A stretch of 34,191 nucleotides of DNA from CAYPPG01 sp964412555 (GCA_964412555.1 CAYPPG010000077.1:1-34191), one strand, 5' to 3'. Positions 1 through 6,340 are shown, counted from the first letter of the stretch. Translations and numbers: made by a program. The notes: generated by a model from the sequence alone, not told the origin.

Positions 1-85
1 TGATGGAGCGCCGATTTATTTCTGCGACTGACTTGAGCCGATCGTAAAGCTCATCTGGTATATTCTTTACCGTTACCGTTGCCAT
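1..85 (-). CDS. FitA/StbC-type ribbon-helix-helix antitoxin, N-terminal part
   Basis: The 28 residues visible begin MATVTVKNIPDELYDRLK, the usual start of FitA/StbC-like ribbon-helix-helix antitoxins of VapBC/FitAB modules; the beta strand (TVTVKNIP) and helix 1 are present and the rest lies beyond the window edge. The ATG at 83-85 follows a GGAGG Shine-Dalgarno sequence at 92-96. A PIN-domain toxin is expected next on the minus strand, outside the window (inference). The gene lies downstream of an attC-like site and has its own strong promoter and a palindrome near the predicted transcript start, so it looks like an autoregulated toxin-antitoxin cassette. Confidence 0.75.
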   Translation of the reverse strand, partial: MATVTVKNIPDELYDRLKSVAEINRRSI

Positions 86-100
86 AAAAAACCTCCAGAC

Positions 101-117
101 GGTTTCAATATGAAACC
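101..117. promoter_or_regulatory. Palindromic operator candidate of the FitA-type cassette
   Basis: A perfect 7-bp inverted repeat, ggtttca-ata-tgaaacc, lies directly between the -10 element and the ribosome binding site of the FitA-like gene. Ribbon-helix-helix antitoxins commonly bind such short palindromes to repress their own promoter, so this is a likely autoregulatory operator. The binding protein is inferred from position only. Confidence 0.5.
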
Positions 118-146
118 ATTATGCAACCTAATGGGGGAATTGTCAA
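118..146 (-). promoter_or_regulatory. Sigma-70-type promoter of the FitA-type cassette
   Basis: On the minus strand TTGACA (141-146) and CATAAT (118-123) are separated by exactly 17 bp. Transcription would start near 111, inside the palindrome, and reach the FitA-like ATG after a leader of about 25 nt. The promoter lies just past the attC at 168-223, so this cassette carries its own promoter. Confidence 0.65.
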
Positions 147-167
147 GCACAGAAATTGTATTGAGCC

Positions 168-223
168 AGTCAACGACAGGATCTGCTGCGGCGTCAGCCG
201 TCAGCAGCATCCATTTGTTAGAG
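168..223 (-). other. attC-like integron recombination site of the Sel1/HEAT cassette
   Basis: Read on the minus strand: R'' CTCTAAC (217-223), arm GGAT[G]CTGCTG[A]CGGC pairing with GCCGCAGCAGATCC, and R' GTTGACT (168-174). The bracketed bases are unpaired and lie in the first arm, as in functional attC sites. The R'' is the exact complement of GTTAGAG at the 5' edge of the same cassette (1480-1486), as expected if both came from one circular cassette. The simple R' is imperfect relative to GTTRRRY. Confidence 0.65.
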
Positions 224-230
224 CAAACCT

Positions 231-335
231 CTAGTCCTGATCATCTCCGATTGTTCTGAGAACTTCGCGGGATAAGTCCCTCACCTGCTGGCTTGAATCG
301 TTTAGTGCTTTCTTAATGCTATCAACTGCGGGCTA
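231..335 (-). other. In-frame continuation of the HEAT domain past an amber codon
   Basis: After the TAG at 333-335 the same frame stays open for 33 codons to a second TAG at 231-233. The extra residues, PAVDSIKKALNDSSQQV followed by RDLSREVLRTIGDDQD, form one more HEAT repeat unit and end just before the attC site. The reading frame is preserved, so the first stop is either a recent nonsense mutation or a read-through position. Confidence 0.6.
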
Positions 336-1469
336 TCCGATTTCAGCCAATGACCATACAGCACCCCGCTGCGTGTTATAGTCAGAATCCCCAAGCGAGT
401 GGATCAGAGGCTCAATAGCTCTATTATCTCTAATCTGACCCAACGCCAATGCCGCTGAGTGCCTCACCGTATCAACAGAGTCGTGGAACGAGGTCAGCAA
501 CGGTTCAACAGCGCGAGCATCTTTCAATTTCCCCAATGCCTCAGCAGCTCTCCATCGGACTCCTTGATCGATGTCTGAAAGACATTCTATGAGGGATTCC
601 AATGCTCGAACGTCGCCAATCTCTCCTAATGCGAGACATGTGTGAAACCTCACGAAGCCATCGGGATCTTTAAGCTGATCAACTAGTGGCATAACTGTAC
701 GTCTATCGCGTAGTTCACGCATTGTGGCAATCGCATTTAGTTTCTCCGTTGTATCCTCATTCCGAAGGGAATTGAAGCACCGTCTTAGGATATCGGGTAG
801 TTCTTGTTCTTGAACTACTATCTGTCGCATACTATCATATAGTTTCCTGCCCTTTTTCAAACGGGACTTGATTAAACATGATTGGTAGATGCTAAGAGTA
901 ATCGGTTTGTGCTGTGCCATGTGAAGACACCGTTCGGCGGTTTCCAGATCGACAGGAACTCCTTTACCCTGTTGATAGCACAAAGCCAGGTTCTTGTAGG
1001 CCAGGTAATTAGGAGGATTCGCGTTGACTGCAAGCTCATACAACCGAATGGCTTCCTTATAGTTGCGTTCAACCCCCAGCCCCTCGTAATACATGTTGCC
1101 TAGCCATCTCTGAGCTTTACTCCAGCCAGCATCGGAGGCAACCTTGTAGAATTCGCATGCCCTCGCACAGTCTTTCTCTACACCGTGCCCAAGTTCATAC
1201 ATGATTCCTATGTTGGTTATAGCATCAAGATGTTTCTTCTCAGCTGCAAGGTGCAGTAGTTCCAAAGCAGCGGAGTAACTTTGTGGAATCCCTTCGCCTA
1301 GTGAATAGCAGATACCAGCGTTGTATTGAGCTTCTGTGTTGCCAGCGTCTGCAAGCTGTTTCCATATGTCGAATGCCATCTTCTTATCGTCTATGTCGAA
1401 GGCATACTGCGCGGCAAAGAGTTCGCGTGGGCTGAATAGCGGAGGCATCAGGTAGCTCAAGTCTCCCAT
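333..1469 (-). CDS. Sel1-repeat / HEAT-repeat (PBS-lyase type) protein
   Basis: The 378-residue protein has two scaffold regions. Residues about 35-190 contain Sel1-like TPR repeats (for example AQYNAGICYSLGEGIPQSY and AQRWLGNMYYEGLGVERNY). Residues about 240-378 contain HEAT/PBS-lyase repeats of the pattern VRxxAAxALGxIxDxRAVEPL. It should be a protein-interaction scaffold; no catalytic motif or signal peptide is visible. The ATG at 1467-1469 follows AGGAG at a 7-nt spacing, and that SD overlaps the R' end of the attC at 1480-1538, so cassette insertion supplies the translation signal. The ORF ends at an amber codon inside a HEAT repeat although the frame continues to 231. It occupies its own cassette. 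Confidence 0.8.
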   Translation of the reverse strand: MGDLSYLMPPLFSPRELFAAQYAFDIDDKKMAFDIWKQLADAGNTEAQYNAGICYSLGEGIPQSYSAALELLHLAAEKKHLDAITNIGIMYELGHGVEKDCARACEFYKVASDAGWSKAQRWLGNMYYEGLGVERNYKEAIRLYELAVNANPPNYLAYKNLALCYQQGKGVPVDLETAERCLHMAQHKPITLSIYQSCLIKSRLKKGRKLYDSMRQIVVQEQELPDILRRCFNSLRNEDTTEKLNAIATMRELRDRRTVMPLVDQLKDPDGFVRFHTCLALGEIGDVRALESLIECLSDIDQGVRWRAAEALGKLKDARAVEPLLTSFHDSVDTVRHSAALALGQIRDNRAIEPLIHSLGDSDYNTQRGAVWSLAEIG

Positions 1470-1479
1470 GTTGTCTCTC

Positions 1480-1538
1480 CTCTAACGTTAAAGTCACCGG
1501 CGCCGCTTGTCGGCGTCCGGTGCAGCGTTTTGTTATGC
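1480..1538 (-). other. attC-like site of the 231-aa protein cassette
   Basis: On the minus strand: R'' GCATAAC (1532-1538), stem CACCGG[A]CGCCG / CGGCGCCGGTG with a single unpaired A in the first arm, R' GTTAGAG (1480-1486). This is the best-formed stem of the array, and the unpaired base is in the orientation-determining position known from attC sites. R'' exactly complements GTTATGC at 2263-2269, defining a complete cassette. Confidence 0.8.
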
Positions 1539-1547
1539 CATTTTACA

Positions 1548-2243
1548 CTAAATATGTTTGTAGGCATTGGTCGCAATTGACCTAATTTTAGTGAGGGATT
1601 CTTTAAGCAGTGTTAATGCGGAAACATCAATGCCGTCGAAGCGAAAATCAACCCATGTTTCTATCGTGATTTTCTGAGTGGGAGAAGGGACGGGCATTTG
1701 TGTCTGAGGATTTACTGGTACCCCTCCAATAAATACACCAGAGCCAAACTTCACATTTGCTGGATTCCAGTTGACCCTTCCTCCGCCTTGTGTTTGCACA
1801 TCAACCCTTTTAGTTTCAGTTCTTGTTTGCTCTATAAGGTCATTGTGCTTGTTCTCATTATTGACTTTATTGAAATACTTGAGCCATGCATTCTTGTTAC
1901 CTTGATACGGCTGAATAGATTCCAGAATCACATAGAGTTCATTACAGTTGTTGTCCAAATCAGGATAAGATCGGCTCATAGTGCTTGAAAAAGACTGTGC
2001 ATCATTTGTGATGGGAAAGTATAATCTATTCCTCGGATTTGCATTTGGGCAATGATTCTCGATAATATCTTTGGCAATATAGTCAAGTGCGGAGCGTAAA
2101 TGTCCGCAAAACGTTTGAATATCCAATTTTAAGTCATCGCCAATAGATTTCTTGTCGAGTGAATTTTGATATTCGGTCTCTATAGTCGGTAAGAGAGAAT
2201 CAGCTCGAGTTATCTGTGCGTCAACGCTTGATTTTCTACTCAT
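1548..2243 (-). CDS. Cassette-borne protein of unknown function, HEPN-like features
   Basis: I do not recognise the family. The 231-residue soluble protein begins MSRKSSVDAQITRADSLLP; the ATG at 2241-2243 is chosen over an upstream in-frame GTG because AGGAG lies 5 nt before it. An N-terminal helical part contains LRSALDYIAKDI (about 50-61) and, about 80 residues later, NENKHNDLI. The pairing of an xxALDxxA helix with an N-x-x-KH segment recalls helical HEPN-like proteins, but the RX4-6H RNase motif is not evident. The C-terminal part is glycine/proline-rich and then helical. It is alone in its cassette and starts 20 nt past the promoter-bearing leader at 2263-2407. Confidence 0.7.
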   Translation of the reverse strand: MSRKSSVDAQITRADSLLPTIETEYQNSLDKKSIGDDLKLDIQTFCGHLRSALDYIAKDIIENHCPNANPRNRLYFPITNDAQSFSSTMSRSYPDLDNNCNELYVILESIQPYQGNKNAWLKYFNKVNNENKHNDLIEQTRTETKRVDVQTQGGGRVNWNPANVKFGSGVFIGGVPVNPQTQMPVPSPTQKITIETWVDFRFDGIDVSALTLLKESLTKIRSIATNAYKHI

Positions 2244-2262
2244 TGGCACTCCTGTTTAGTTG

Positions 2263-2407
2263 GCATAACAATTTATTCAATGGTTTCTCCACTTTATGCC
2301 ATATTGTCTTGACAGTCAAGAAAAATTCGTATAAATTTTACCATAATTCGAACCGTTGTTTATCACAAATAGGCTTCAAGACGGAAAACCATTGTTTATG
2401 AAAAAAT
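2263..2407 (-). other. Leader element A, attI/Pc-like, upstream of a cassette
   Basis: This segment is similar along its length to 4515-4654. Read on the plus strand both run from the AAC of a cassette-edge heptamer (GCATAAC here), through 11 bp, then TTCAAYGGTTTC, an AGTCAAGAA block, and two CCRTTGTTT repeats to TGTTTATGAAAAA. Spacing from AAC to TTCAA is identical in both copies. The similarity stops at the G/TT point where integrases cut. No attC stem can be built. By position and promoter content it resembles an attI site with its Pc promoter; this is a hypothesis. Confidence 0.5.
2291..2319 (-). promoter_or_regulatory. Promoter in leader element A
   Basis: Minus-strand TTGACT (2314-2319) and TAAAGT (2291-2296) are separated by 17 bp. 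The predicted start near 2284 is about 15 bp before the cassette edge, so it would transcribe the 231-aa gene and following cassettes. The same layout (TTGACT, 17 bp, TCAAAT) is conserved in element B. Confidence 0.55.
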
Positions 2408-2452
2408 TAGATCAGAAAATGATCTATACCTATTCTGAGTGACTAGCCCACC

Positions 2453-2839
2453 CTACATATCTGACCTTAGCTTTCTTTTCTTGCGTTTCAATAAACTCTT
2501 TTCCTCTTGGTCTATTATTTTAATGATCTGATCCTTCAGAATTGGTATTTTATTTTGGACAACATCCCAAACAATATCATAATCAACCCCGAAATAATCA
2601 TGAATAAGCCGATCTCTCATTCCTGCTATAATCCTCCATTCCACATCCGGATACTGATCCTTTAGTTCAGATGGTATTTTCTTTGATGCTTCTCCAATAA
2701 TCTCGATACTCCTCACAAACGCTCGCTTGATTGTTGCGTCTTGAATAAATTGTTCCTTGCTAAGACCTTTTGCCTCAGAAATCAGGTATTCGATCTCATC
2801 CAGAATATGCCGCAAATATTCAAGCGGCGCCAGTCGCAT
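2453..2839 (-). CDS. hepT: HepT-like HEPN-domain toxin (DUF86)
   Basis: The 128-residue all-helical protein matches the HEPN/DUF86 ribonuclease toxin family. The catalytic RX4HXY motif is complete: RDRLIHDY, with Arg about 75, His about 80 and Tyr about 82. HepT cleaves RNA and is silenced by AMPylation of the motif tyrosine by its partner MntA. The ATG at 2837-2839 follows a perfect AGGAGG with 6-nt spacing; an upstream in-frame TTG is less likely. It overlaps the 3' end of mntA by 20 nt, so the two are translationally coupled. The stop codon lies in a GTAGGGTGGGCT motif also found at 3845-3857, and no attC follows, so the cassette end appears lost. Confidence 0.9.
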   Translation of the reverse strand: MRLAPLEYLRHILDEIEYLISEAKGLSKEQFIQDATIKRAFVRSIEIIGEASKKIPSELKDQYPDVEWRIIAGMRDRLIHDYFGVDYDIVWDVVQNKIPILKDQIIKIIDQEEKSLLKRKKRKLRSDM

Positions 2840-3128
2840 ATTCAACCTCCTTTAAAATATGGGGGCCGATGTAAGGACTAAGAGATTCTAAAGTAACAAG
2901 CTCTACCCGATGTTCCAAAACGTCTTCTAGAAAGAAAGACAACTTCATAAAATTATCAAATGTCTTTCGATTTGTTTCGAATTCCACCAATAAATCTATA
3001 TCGCTATCCTGGTGTTGGATTCCGTGTATAAATGATCCAAATAGTCCAATTCTTTTTACACCTAACGCTCTTAGGTGAAATTCATGCTGTTGGAGTATAT
3101 TAAATATATCCTGTTTTGTTTTAACCAT
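2820..3128 (-). CDS. mntA: MntA-like minimal nucleotidyltransferase antitoxin
   Basis: The 102-residue protein carries the minimal nucleotidyltransferase signature GSFIHG...DSDIDLLVEF, with Gly31-Ser32 and Asp43/Asp45 positioned as GSX10DXD. A third acidic residue falls in RVELV, where Glu replaces the more usual Asp. MntA antitoxins transfer AMP to HepT to inactivate it. The gene precedes hepT with a 20-nt overlap, the standard order. It begins 35 nt after the R' end of the attC at 3163-3246, so it is the first gene of a cassette. An AGGGAG lies further than usual from the ATG (about 15 nt). Confidence 0.9.
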   Translation of the reverse strand: MVKTKQDIFNILQQHEFHLRALGVKRIGLFGSFIHGIQHQDSDIDLLVEFETNRKTFDNFMKLSFFLEDVLEHRVELVTLESLSPYIGPHILKEVEYATGAA

Positions 3129-3162
3129 AGTTTATATTCTACTCCCTTTATTTATACGTTTT

Positions 3163-3246
3163 CGCTAACGATAAGCTGAGTGGGCGGAAGCCAATCGCTG
3201 CGAAAGACGGTTCGATTTCCCACTCCACTCAAGCGGGTTGTTGGAC
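3163..3246 (-). other. attC-like site overlapping the DUF2442 gene end
   Basis: On the minus strand: R'' GTCCAAC (3240-3246), arm GCT[T]GAGTGG pairing with CCACTCAGC, R' GTTAGCG (3163-3169). One unpaired T is in the first arm. The site lies almost wholly inside the reading frame of the upstream gene and provides its last codons and stop. R'' does not complement the 5' edge of its cassette (GTTAGCA at 3894-3900), so this boundary is less certain than others. Confidence 0.6.
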
Positions 3247-3791
3247 ATTGTCTTTTTCTTCTCTGATTTCAGACTCGATTTGGACGGTGCCTTAGGTCTC
3301 GGAGCGGGAACACCGAATAGCATGCCTTCACCGCTAATATCTTCATCGATGTCCGGCCAATGCACACCATGACCATCACCGATGATTTCCCAGTTTGCTC
3401 TTTGTTTTGGGGTTGCCTCAGTCAGCCGCCAAGACCATGCCAATGGCACGCTGATTGTCCGGCCATCCATAAGTTGAGCTGTAATGGTATCTTCGGTGAT
3501 ATCTATATGTTTAATTCTTATTTCTTGTACTGTAACCGCAGTGTCCATGCCATTCCTCCATAGTTCTGTCACTGCTCCCAACCCATCGGCTTCTGTAACA
3601 GCAAACTCTTCTTCTATCATTTGCATTTCATTCTGAATTTCCGGATCATTGACCATCTCCATTAATTGTATTTCAATATTTTTTTTGACCACCATCGAAG
3701 TACGAATATGTTGAGCCAGCCGTTCTATGAGCCACAGTTGTTCATCGAATGATAACTCATAAATATTTTCTTCAATCTGAGATAAAACCAT
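3165..3791 (-). CDS. Fusion of an antitoxin-like domain with a DUF2442 domain
   Basis: Two modules share one frame. Residues 1-75 (IEENIYELSFDEQLWLIERL through EEEFAVTEADGL) resemble antitoxins of RelE/YoeB-type cassettes. From about residue 82 the protein is DUF2442-like: EIRIKHIDITEDTITAQLMD, VPLAWSWRLTEAT and HWPDIDEDISGEGML. DUF2442 proteins are small companions of toxin-antitoxin loci. An ATG at 3546-3548 (MDTAVTV) has GGAGG 6 nt upstream, so DUF2442 was probably a separate gene and may still be started internally. The last 26 residues are encoded by the attC site. The ATG at 3789-3791 is preferred; an in-frame GTG lies at 3798-3800. Confidence 0.75.
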   Translation of the reverse strand: MVLSQIEENIYELSFDEQLWLIERLAQHIRTSMVVKKNIEIQLMEMVNDPEIQNEMQMIEEEFAVTEADGLGAVTELWRNGMDTAVTVQEIRIKHIDITEDTITAQLMDGRTISVPLAWSWRLTEATPKQRANWEIIGDGHGVHWPDIDEDISGEGMLFGVPAPRPKAPSKSSLKSEKKKTMSNNPLEWSGKSNRLSQRLASAHSAYR

Positions 3792-3849
3792 CCTATTCAC
3801 CGATTCTACTCAATGCCTCTAATAAAACTATTATATCATATATTCGTAG

Positions 3850-3887
3850 GGTGGGCTCAAACCGCGCCGTTTGTGGTTTAGCCCACC
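3850..3887. repeat. Inverted repeat with the AGCCCACC motif
   Basis: GGTGGGCT[C]AAACC and GGTTTAGCCCACC form a near-perfect 12-bp stem with one bulged base. The outer part GTAGGGTGGGCT recurs (as its complement) at 2442-2458, just after hepT. It lies in the leader of the DUF2442 cassette, upstream of a TATAAT at 3830-3835 on the minus strand. It may be a small dispersed palindrome or a transcription stop for the cassette upstream. Confidence 0.5.
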
Positions 3888-3893
3888 GATTAT

Positions 3894-3951
3894 TGCTAAC
3901 GGTCCAGCTCAGTGTCGGCAGAATGCCGTCCTCTGGAACCGGTGGTTATGC
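3894..3951 (-). other. attC-like site of the RelE/ParE-type cassette
   Basis: On the minus strand: R'' GCATAAC (3945-3951), outer stem CGGT[T]CCAG / CTGGACCG with one unpaired T in the first arm, inner stem CGGCA / TGCCG, R' GTTAGCA (3894-3900). Size and geometry agree with the other sites. It begins only 6 bp after the stop codon of the toxin gene. Confidence 0.7.
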
Positions 3952-3957
3952 CATTTT

Positions 3958-4227
3958 TCACAGTCGCTTAAGCAGTTCATCGTAATCCGCATGTGAGCCA
4001 ATCCAGAACCACAACACTCCCCTTTCATCTCGCTTGCCTACTGCGCGGTAGCCTTTCGTGATGCGTACCGAGTAAAGCGGCTGGTGGGGATGCACTTGCT
4101 TGAAACGCAAGCTCCTGTGCCACGGATCGCTCCTGAACTGCTGATAAGCGGTCTTTGCCAGTCGCTGTACCTCTTCCGGCAACGAGCTTAACTGACGACG
4201 AAACTGTGCTGTGGTCCGGGATCTCAT
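3958..4227 (-). CDS. RelE/ParE-superfamily toxin
   Basis: The 89-residue basic protein (begins MRSRTTAQFRRQLSSLPEEV) has the RelE/ParE fold pattern: helical N-terminus, PLYSVRITKGYRAVGKRD, then the terminal strand VLWFWIGSHADYDELLKRL typical of the family. Toxins of this type cleave mRNA at the ribosome or inhibit gyrase; the sequence does not settle which. The ATG overlaps the antitoxin stop codon (ATGA), giving translational coupling. The attC at 3894-3951 follows directly, completing a cassette. Confidence 0.88.
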   Translation of the reverse strand: MRSRTTAQFRRQLSSLPEEVQRLAKTAYQQFRSDPWHRSLRFKQVHPHQPLYSVRITKGYRAVGKRDERGVLWFWIGSHADYDELLKRL

Positions 4228-4442
4228 AGCCTGTCTGGATCAAGCTCTTTTGTCAGTCCTTTACGATCTTCCTCTTCTGCTTCTGCAGCTAGCTGTGCCA
4301 GTAGGTCATGAGAGCGTGCAAAAGCAGCATCCCAGCGCGCTTCATCCTCTATTTCCTCCAGAATAAGCGTAGCTATCGCATCCTGCTGATCTTCCGGGAG
4401 TTGCTTGACCTGTGCGACAGCCTTCTCGAGCATTTCGGTCAT
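4224..4442 (-). CDS. Antitoxin of the RelE/ParE-type pair
   Basis: The 72-residue acidic protein (MTEMLEKAVAQVKQLPEDQQ, then LILEEIEDEARWDAAFARS) matches the short antitoxins commonly found before RelE/ParE-type toxins; the acidic C-terminal half is the part expected to wrap the toxin. A GGAGAA Shine-Dalgarno sequence lies about 10 nt before the ATG at 4440-4442. It overlaps the toxin by 4 nt. The promoter-bearing leader B ends 73 bp upstream and probably drives the pair. No DNA-binding motif is obvious. Confidence 0.82.
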   Translation of the reverse strand: MTEMLEKAVAQVKQLPEDQQDAIATLILEEIEDEARWDAAFARSHDLLAQLAAEAEEEDRKGLTKELDPDRL

Positions 4443-4514
4443 ATCTCGTTGTTCTCCTTTTTTGGCAATTGTACCAACGGGATTGCTGAGTATAGGCTCT
4501 GTTCCTTCATTAAA

Positions 4515-4654
4515 GTAGAACTATTCATTCAACGGTTTCCTCATTTGATACGGATTATTCTTTATAGTCAAGAATAATATTTATATTTTTTCCTTTACTA
4601 ACCATTGTTTCTTACAAATGTTCATTTAGGAGACTTCCTGTTGTTTATGAAAAA
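4515..4654 (-). other. Leader element B, attI/Pc-like, diverged copy of element A
   Basis: Homologous to 2263-2407 in the same orientation. Shared blocks on the plus strand are TTCAACGGTTTC, TATAGTCAAGAA, CCATTGTTTCTTACAAAT and GTTGTTTATGAAAAA. Its cassette-side end is GTAGAAC (GTTCTAC on the minus strand) in register with GCATAAC of element A; beyond it the two regions are unrelated. Each copy holds two CCRTTGTTT direct repeats upstream of the -35 box. It precedes the RelE/ParE-type cassette. Confidence 0.5.
4543..4571 (-). promoter_or_regulatory. Promoter in leader element B
   Basis: Minus-strand TTGACT (4566-4571) and TCAAAT (4543-4548) with a 17-bp spacer, in register with the promoter of element A. 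It points into the antitoxin-toxin pair. The -10 box is weaker than in A. Confidence 0.5.
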
Positions 4655-4729
4655 TCACCACTGAATTTAATCCATATCAATTCAAATCTATTGACACGAC
4701 ATTGTATTTCTCAAACGGATCGGAGAGAT

Positions 4730-6151
4730 TTACTCTATTTCGGTAACCACCCGCTTGTATCTCGTTAAAGGTGGAGCACCGTTATCCTTCACTTCGCAAA
4801 TCACATGTATCGTATTTCCCTCACCGGCATCGGCTGGTACTATAAATGAAGAATTTCGATTTTCGGCATTCTCTATCTCGATGCTCACTTCATAGCTATC
4901 CGCTTCCTCGTACTGCCACCATCGGTAGGTTAAAGAGTCACCGTCCGGATCCGTTCCCCTAGCGCTCAGTTTTACGATCGATCCTGGCTCTACTTTCAGG
5001 TCATTCGCATGGGTAAGTTTGACGACCGGTGGATGGTTGGCTTCCTCAAAGGATTTCACACACCAGTCCGCCCGTGCCGCGAAATCATTCTGAATAGCAT
5101 CAATCCAGCGCCACTGGGGTTTGAGATACGCGGTGAGTTTCTCGTCGTTCGGGATTTCCTTACTCACACGTGAGCGTCCCCACGCCGAACCCCCATACCA
5201 GCGGCCTTTCGGATACTCGTACCCCGGTTCCTGTACTGGATCGAGCCAGGTATTTTCGCGCACTTTAACGAAACGGCCTCCCCAACCGCCCCAGCCCGGC
5301 GATTCCACGCTGCGTAAACCGGTAGGTATGACGTGTAGAAACGAAGGCGAGTCGCCCTCGGAGCGGAAACGCCCATCATCGTGCGCTTTGTACAAGTCAA
5401 GCAGAGGACCATGGTCCTGCAGGAGATTTTGGTTCATCCATTCTGCGGAAAAGTAATGCTTCATTTCCTGGGGGATCGCCTTCCTCTGACGATCATACGC
5501 CATCGCGATAAACTGGTCGGAAACGATCGTAGGAATGTTATACTTGCCCCAGTTGGGACGGATATAGTCTTGATACGTCGAATCCTGCTCCCAGATGAAG
5601 TAGAAACGAATTTTTTCCGCAACAGAAGCCATTTTTTCCGGGTGGTCTTCTTCAATGGTTTTAAGCGCTCTGGCGATGGTATTGGGACCTCCCCAGGCTT
5701 GGAGCCAGATGGGGCGGTCATCCGTTTCATCCAACAGGACTTTGACAATGTGTTGCGAGCCGGGGGTACTCGCTTCCATATCACCTTCCGCTTTCACATT
5801 CCCGAGAAACGTGCGTGCCTGCAGATACTCCGGTGTGGGATACTGGCTGTCATGTTTCACTAAATTCGGATACACCTTTTGATACGCATTCAAGTACGGA
5901 TCAATCCAATCATCCCCAGCCCACCTATGCCCTTGCCAATGGTATTGAGAACTCGAAGTGACGATCCCTTCAATATCCCATTCATTGGCATAGAGCAGAA
6001 ACCGGACCATAGAACACTCGTCATCGATTTCTCCGTCACTTGTGGCAATGACTCGAGGCTTTTCCGCTATTGCAATATTGGAGCAAACATCAAGCAGAAT
6101 AGCTATCAGTAAAATTGGCAGTACAAATATTTTTCTATCGAAACCATACAT
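4730..6151 (-). CDS. Secreted DUF1593 protein, nucleoside-hydrolase-like fold
   Basis: A 473-residue exported protein. Residues 1-29 form a signal peptide with a long hydrophobic core ending near SNIAIA. The mature N-terminus has RVIATSDGEIDDECSMVRFL, which resembles the DxDxxxDD metal site of inosine-uridine nucleoside hydrolases and is characteristic of DUF1593. PIWLQAWGGPNTIARAL and the tryptophan-rich GWGGWGGRFV segment also belong to the family. The last about 90 residues form an Ig-like domain (DPDGDSLTYRWWQYEEADSY). The substrate is unknown, possibly a sugar conjugate (inference). GGAG lies 9 nt before the ATG. It is much larger than its cassette neighbours, has no attC directly after it and is more like a resident chromosomal gene. 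Confidence 0.85.
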   Translation of the reverse strand: MYGFDRKIFVLPILLIAILLDVCSNIAIAEKPRVIATSDGEIDDECSMVRFLLYANEWDIEGIVTSSSQYHWQGHRWAGDDWIDPYLNAYQKVYPNLVKHDSQYPTPEYLQARTFLGNVKAEGDMEASTPGSQHIVKVLLDETDDRPIWLQAWGGPNTIARALKTIEEDHPEKMASVAEKIRFYFIWEQDSTYQDYIRPNWGKYNIPTIVSDQFIAMAYDRQRKAIPQEMKHYFSAEWMNQNLLQDHGPLLDLYKAHDDGRFRSEGDSPSFLHVIPTGLRSVESPGWGGWGGRFVKVRENTWLDPVQEPGYEYPKGRWYGGSAWGRSRVSKEIPNDEKLTAYLKPQWRWIDAIQNDFAARADWCVKSFEEANHPPVVKLTHANDLKVEPGSIVKLSARGTDPDGDSLTYRWWQYEEADSYEVSIEIENAENRNSSFIVPADAGEGNTIHVICEVKDNGAPPLTRYKRVVTEIE

Positions 6152-6299
6152 TTTCTAACTCTCCATAACTGAGATTTTCCATTTGAGCCGAGAGATGTAC
6201 TCGTTTTCTTAATTCTATGCAATTTCTCAAACAAAATGCATCTTGTCAAGCACCTTCCAAAAATTCACCCTTTTTAAGGATAAACGAACTGACAAGACA

Positions 6300-6324
6300 A
6301 AGGGCAGGCGTAAAGCCTGCCCTT
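6300..6324 (-). terminator. Hairpin terminator candidate after the BrnTA cassette
   Basis: AAGGGCAGGC and GCCTGCCCTT form a perfect 10-bp stem with a 5-nt loop. On the minus strand it is followed by TTTGTCTTGTC, a modest T-rich tract. It lies 17 bp beyond the attC at 6341-6407 and would insulate the DUF1593 gene from cassette transcription. Confidence 0.55.
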
Positions 6325-6340
6325 CCAGTATTCCTATCCT

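Noticed and set aside
2263..2304. Leader A as another attC site (TGGCATAA ... TTATGCCA)
   Set aside because: Only the outer 8 bp pair; there is no inner stem and no unpaired bases in the expected arm, so it is listed as a leader, not attC.
5381..5863. 160-aa plus-strand ORF opposite the DUF1593 gene
   Set aside because: It is antisense to a well-supported gene, has no family-like motif and no ribosome binding site; a shadow frame.
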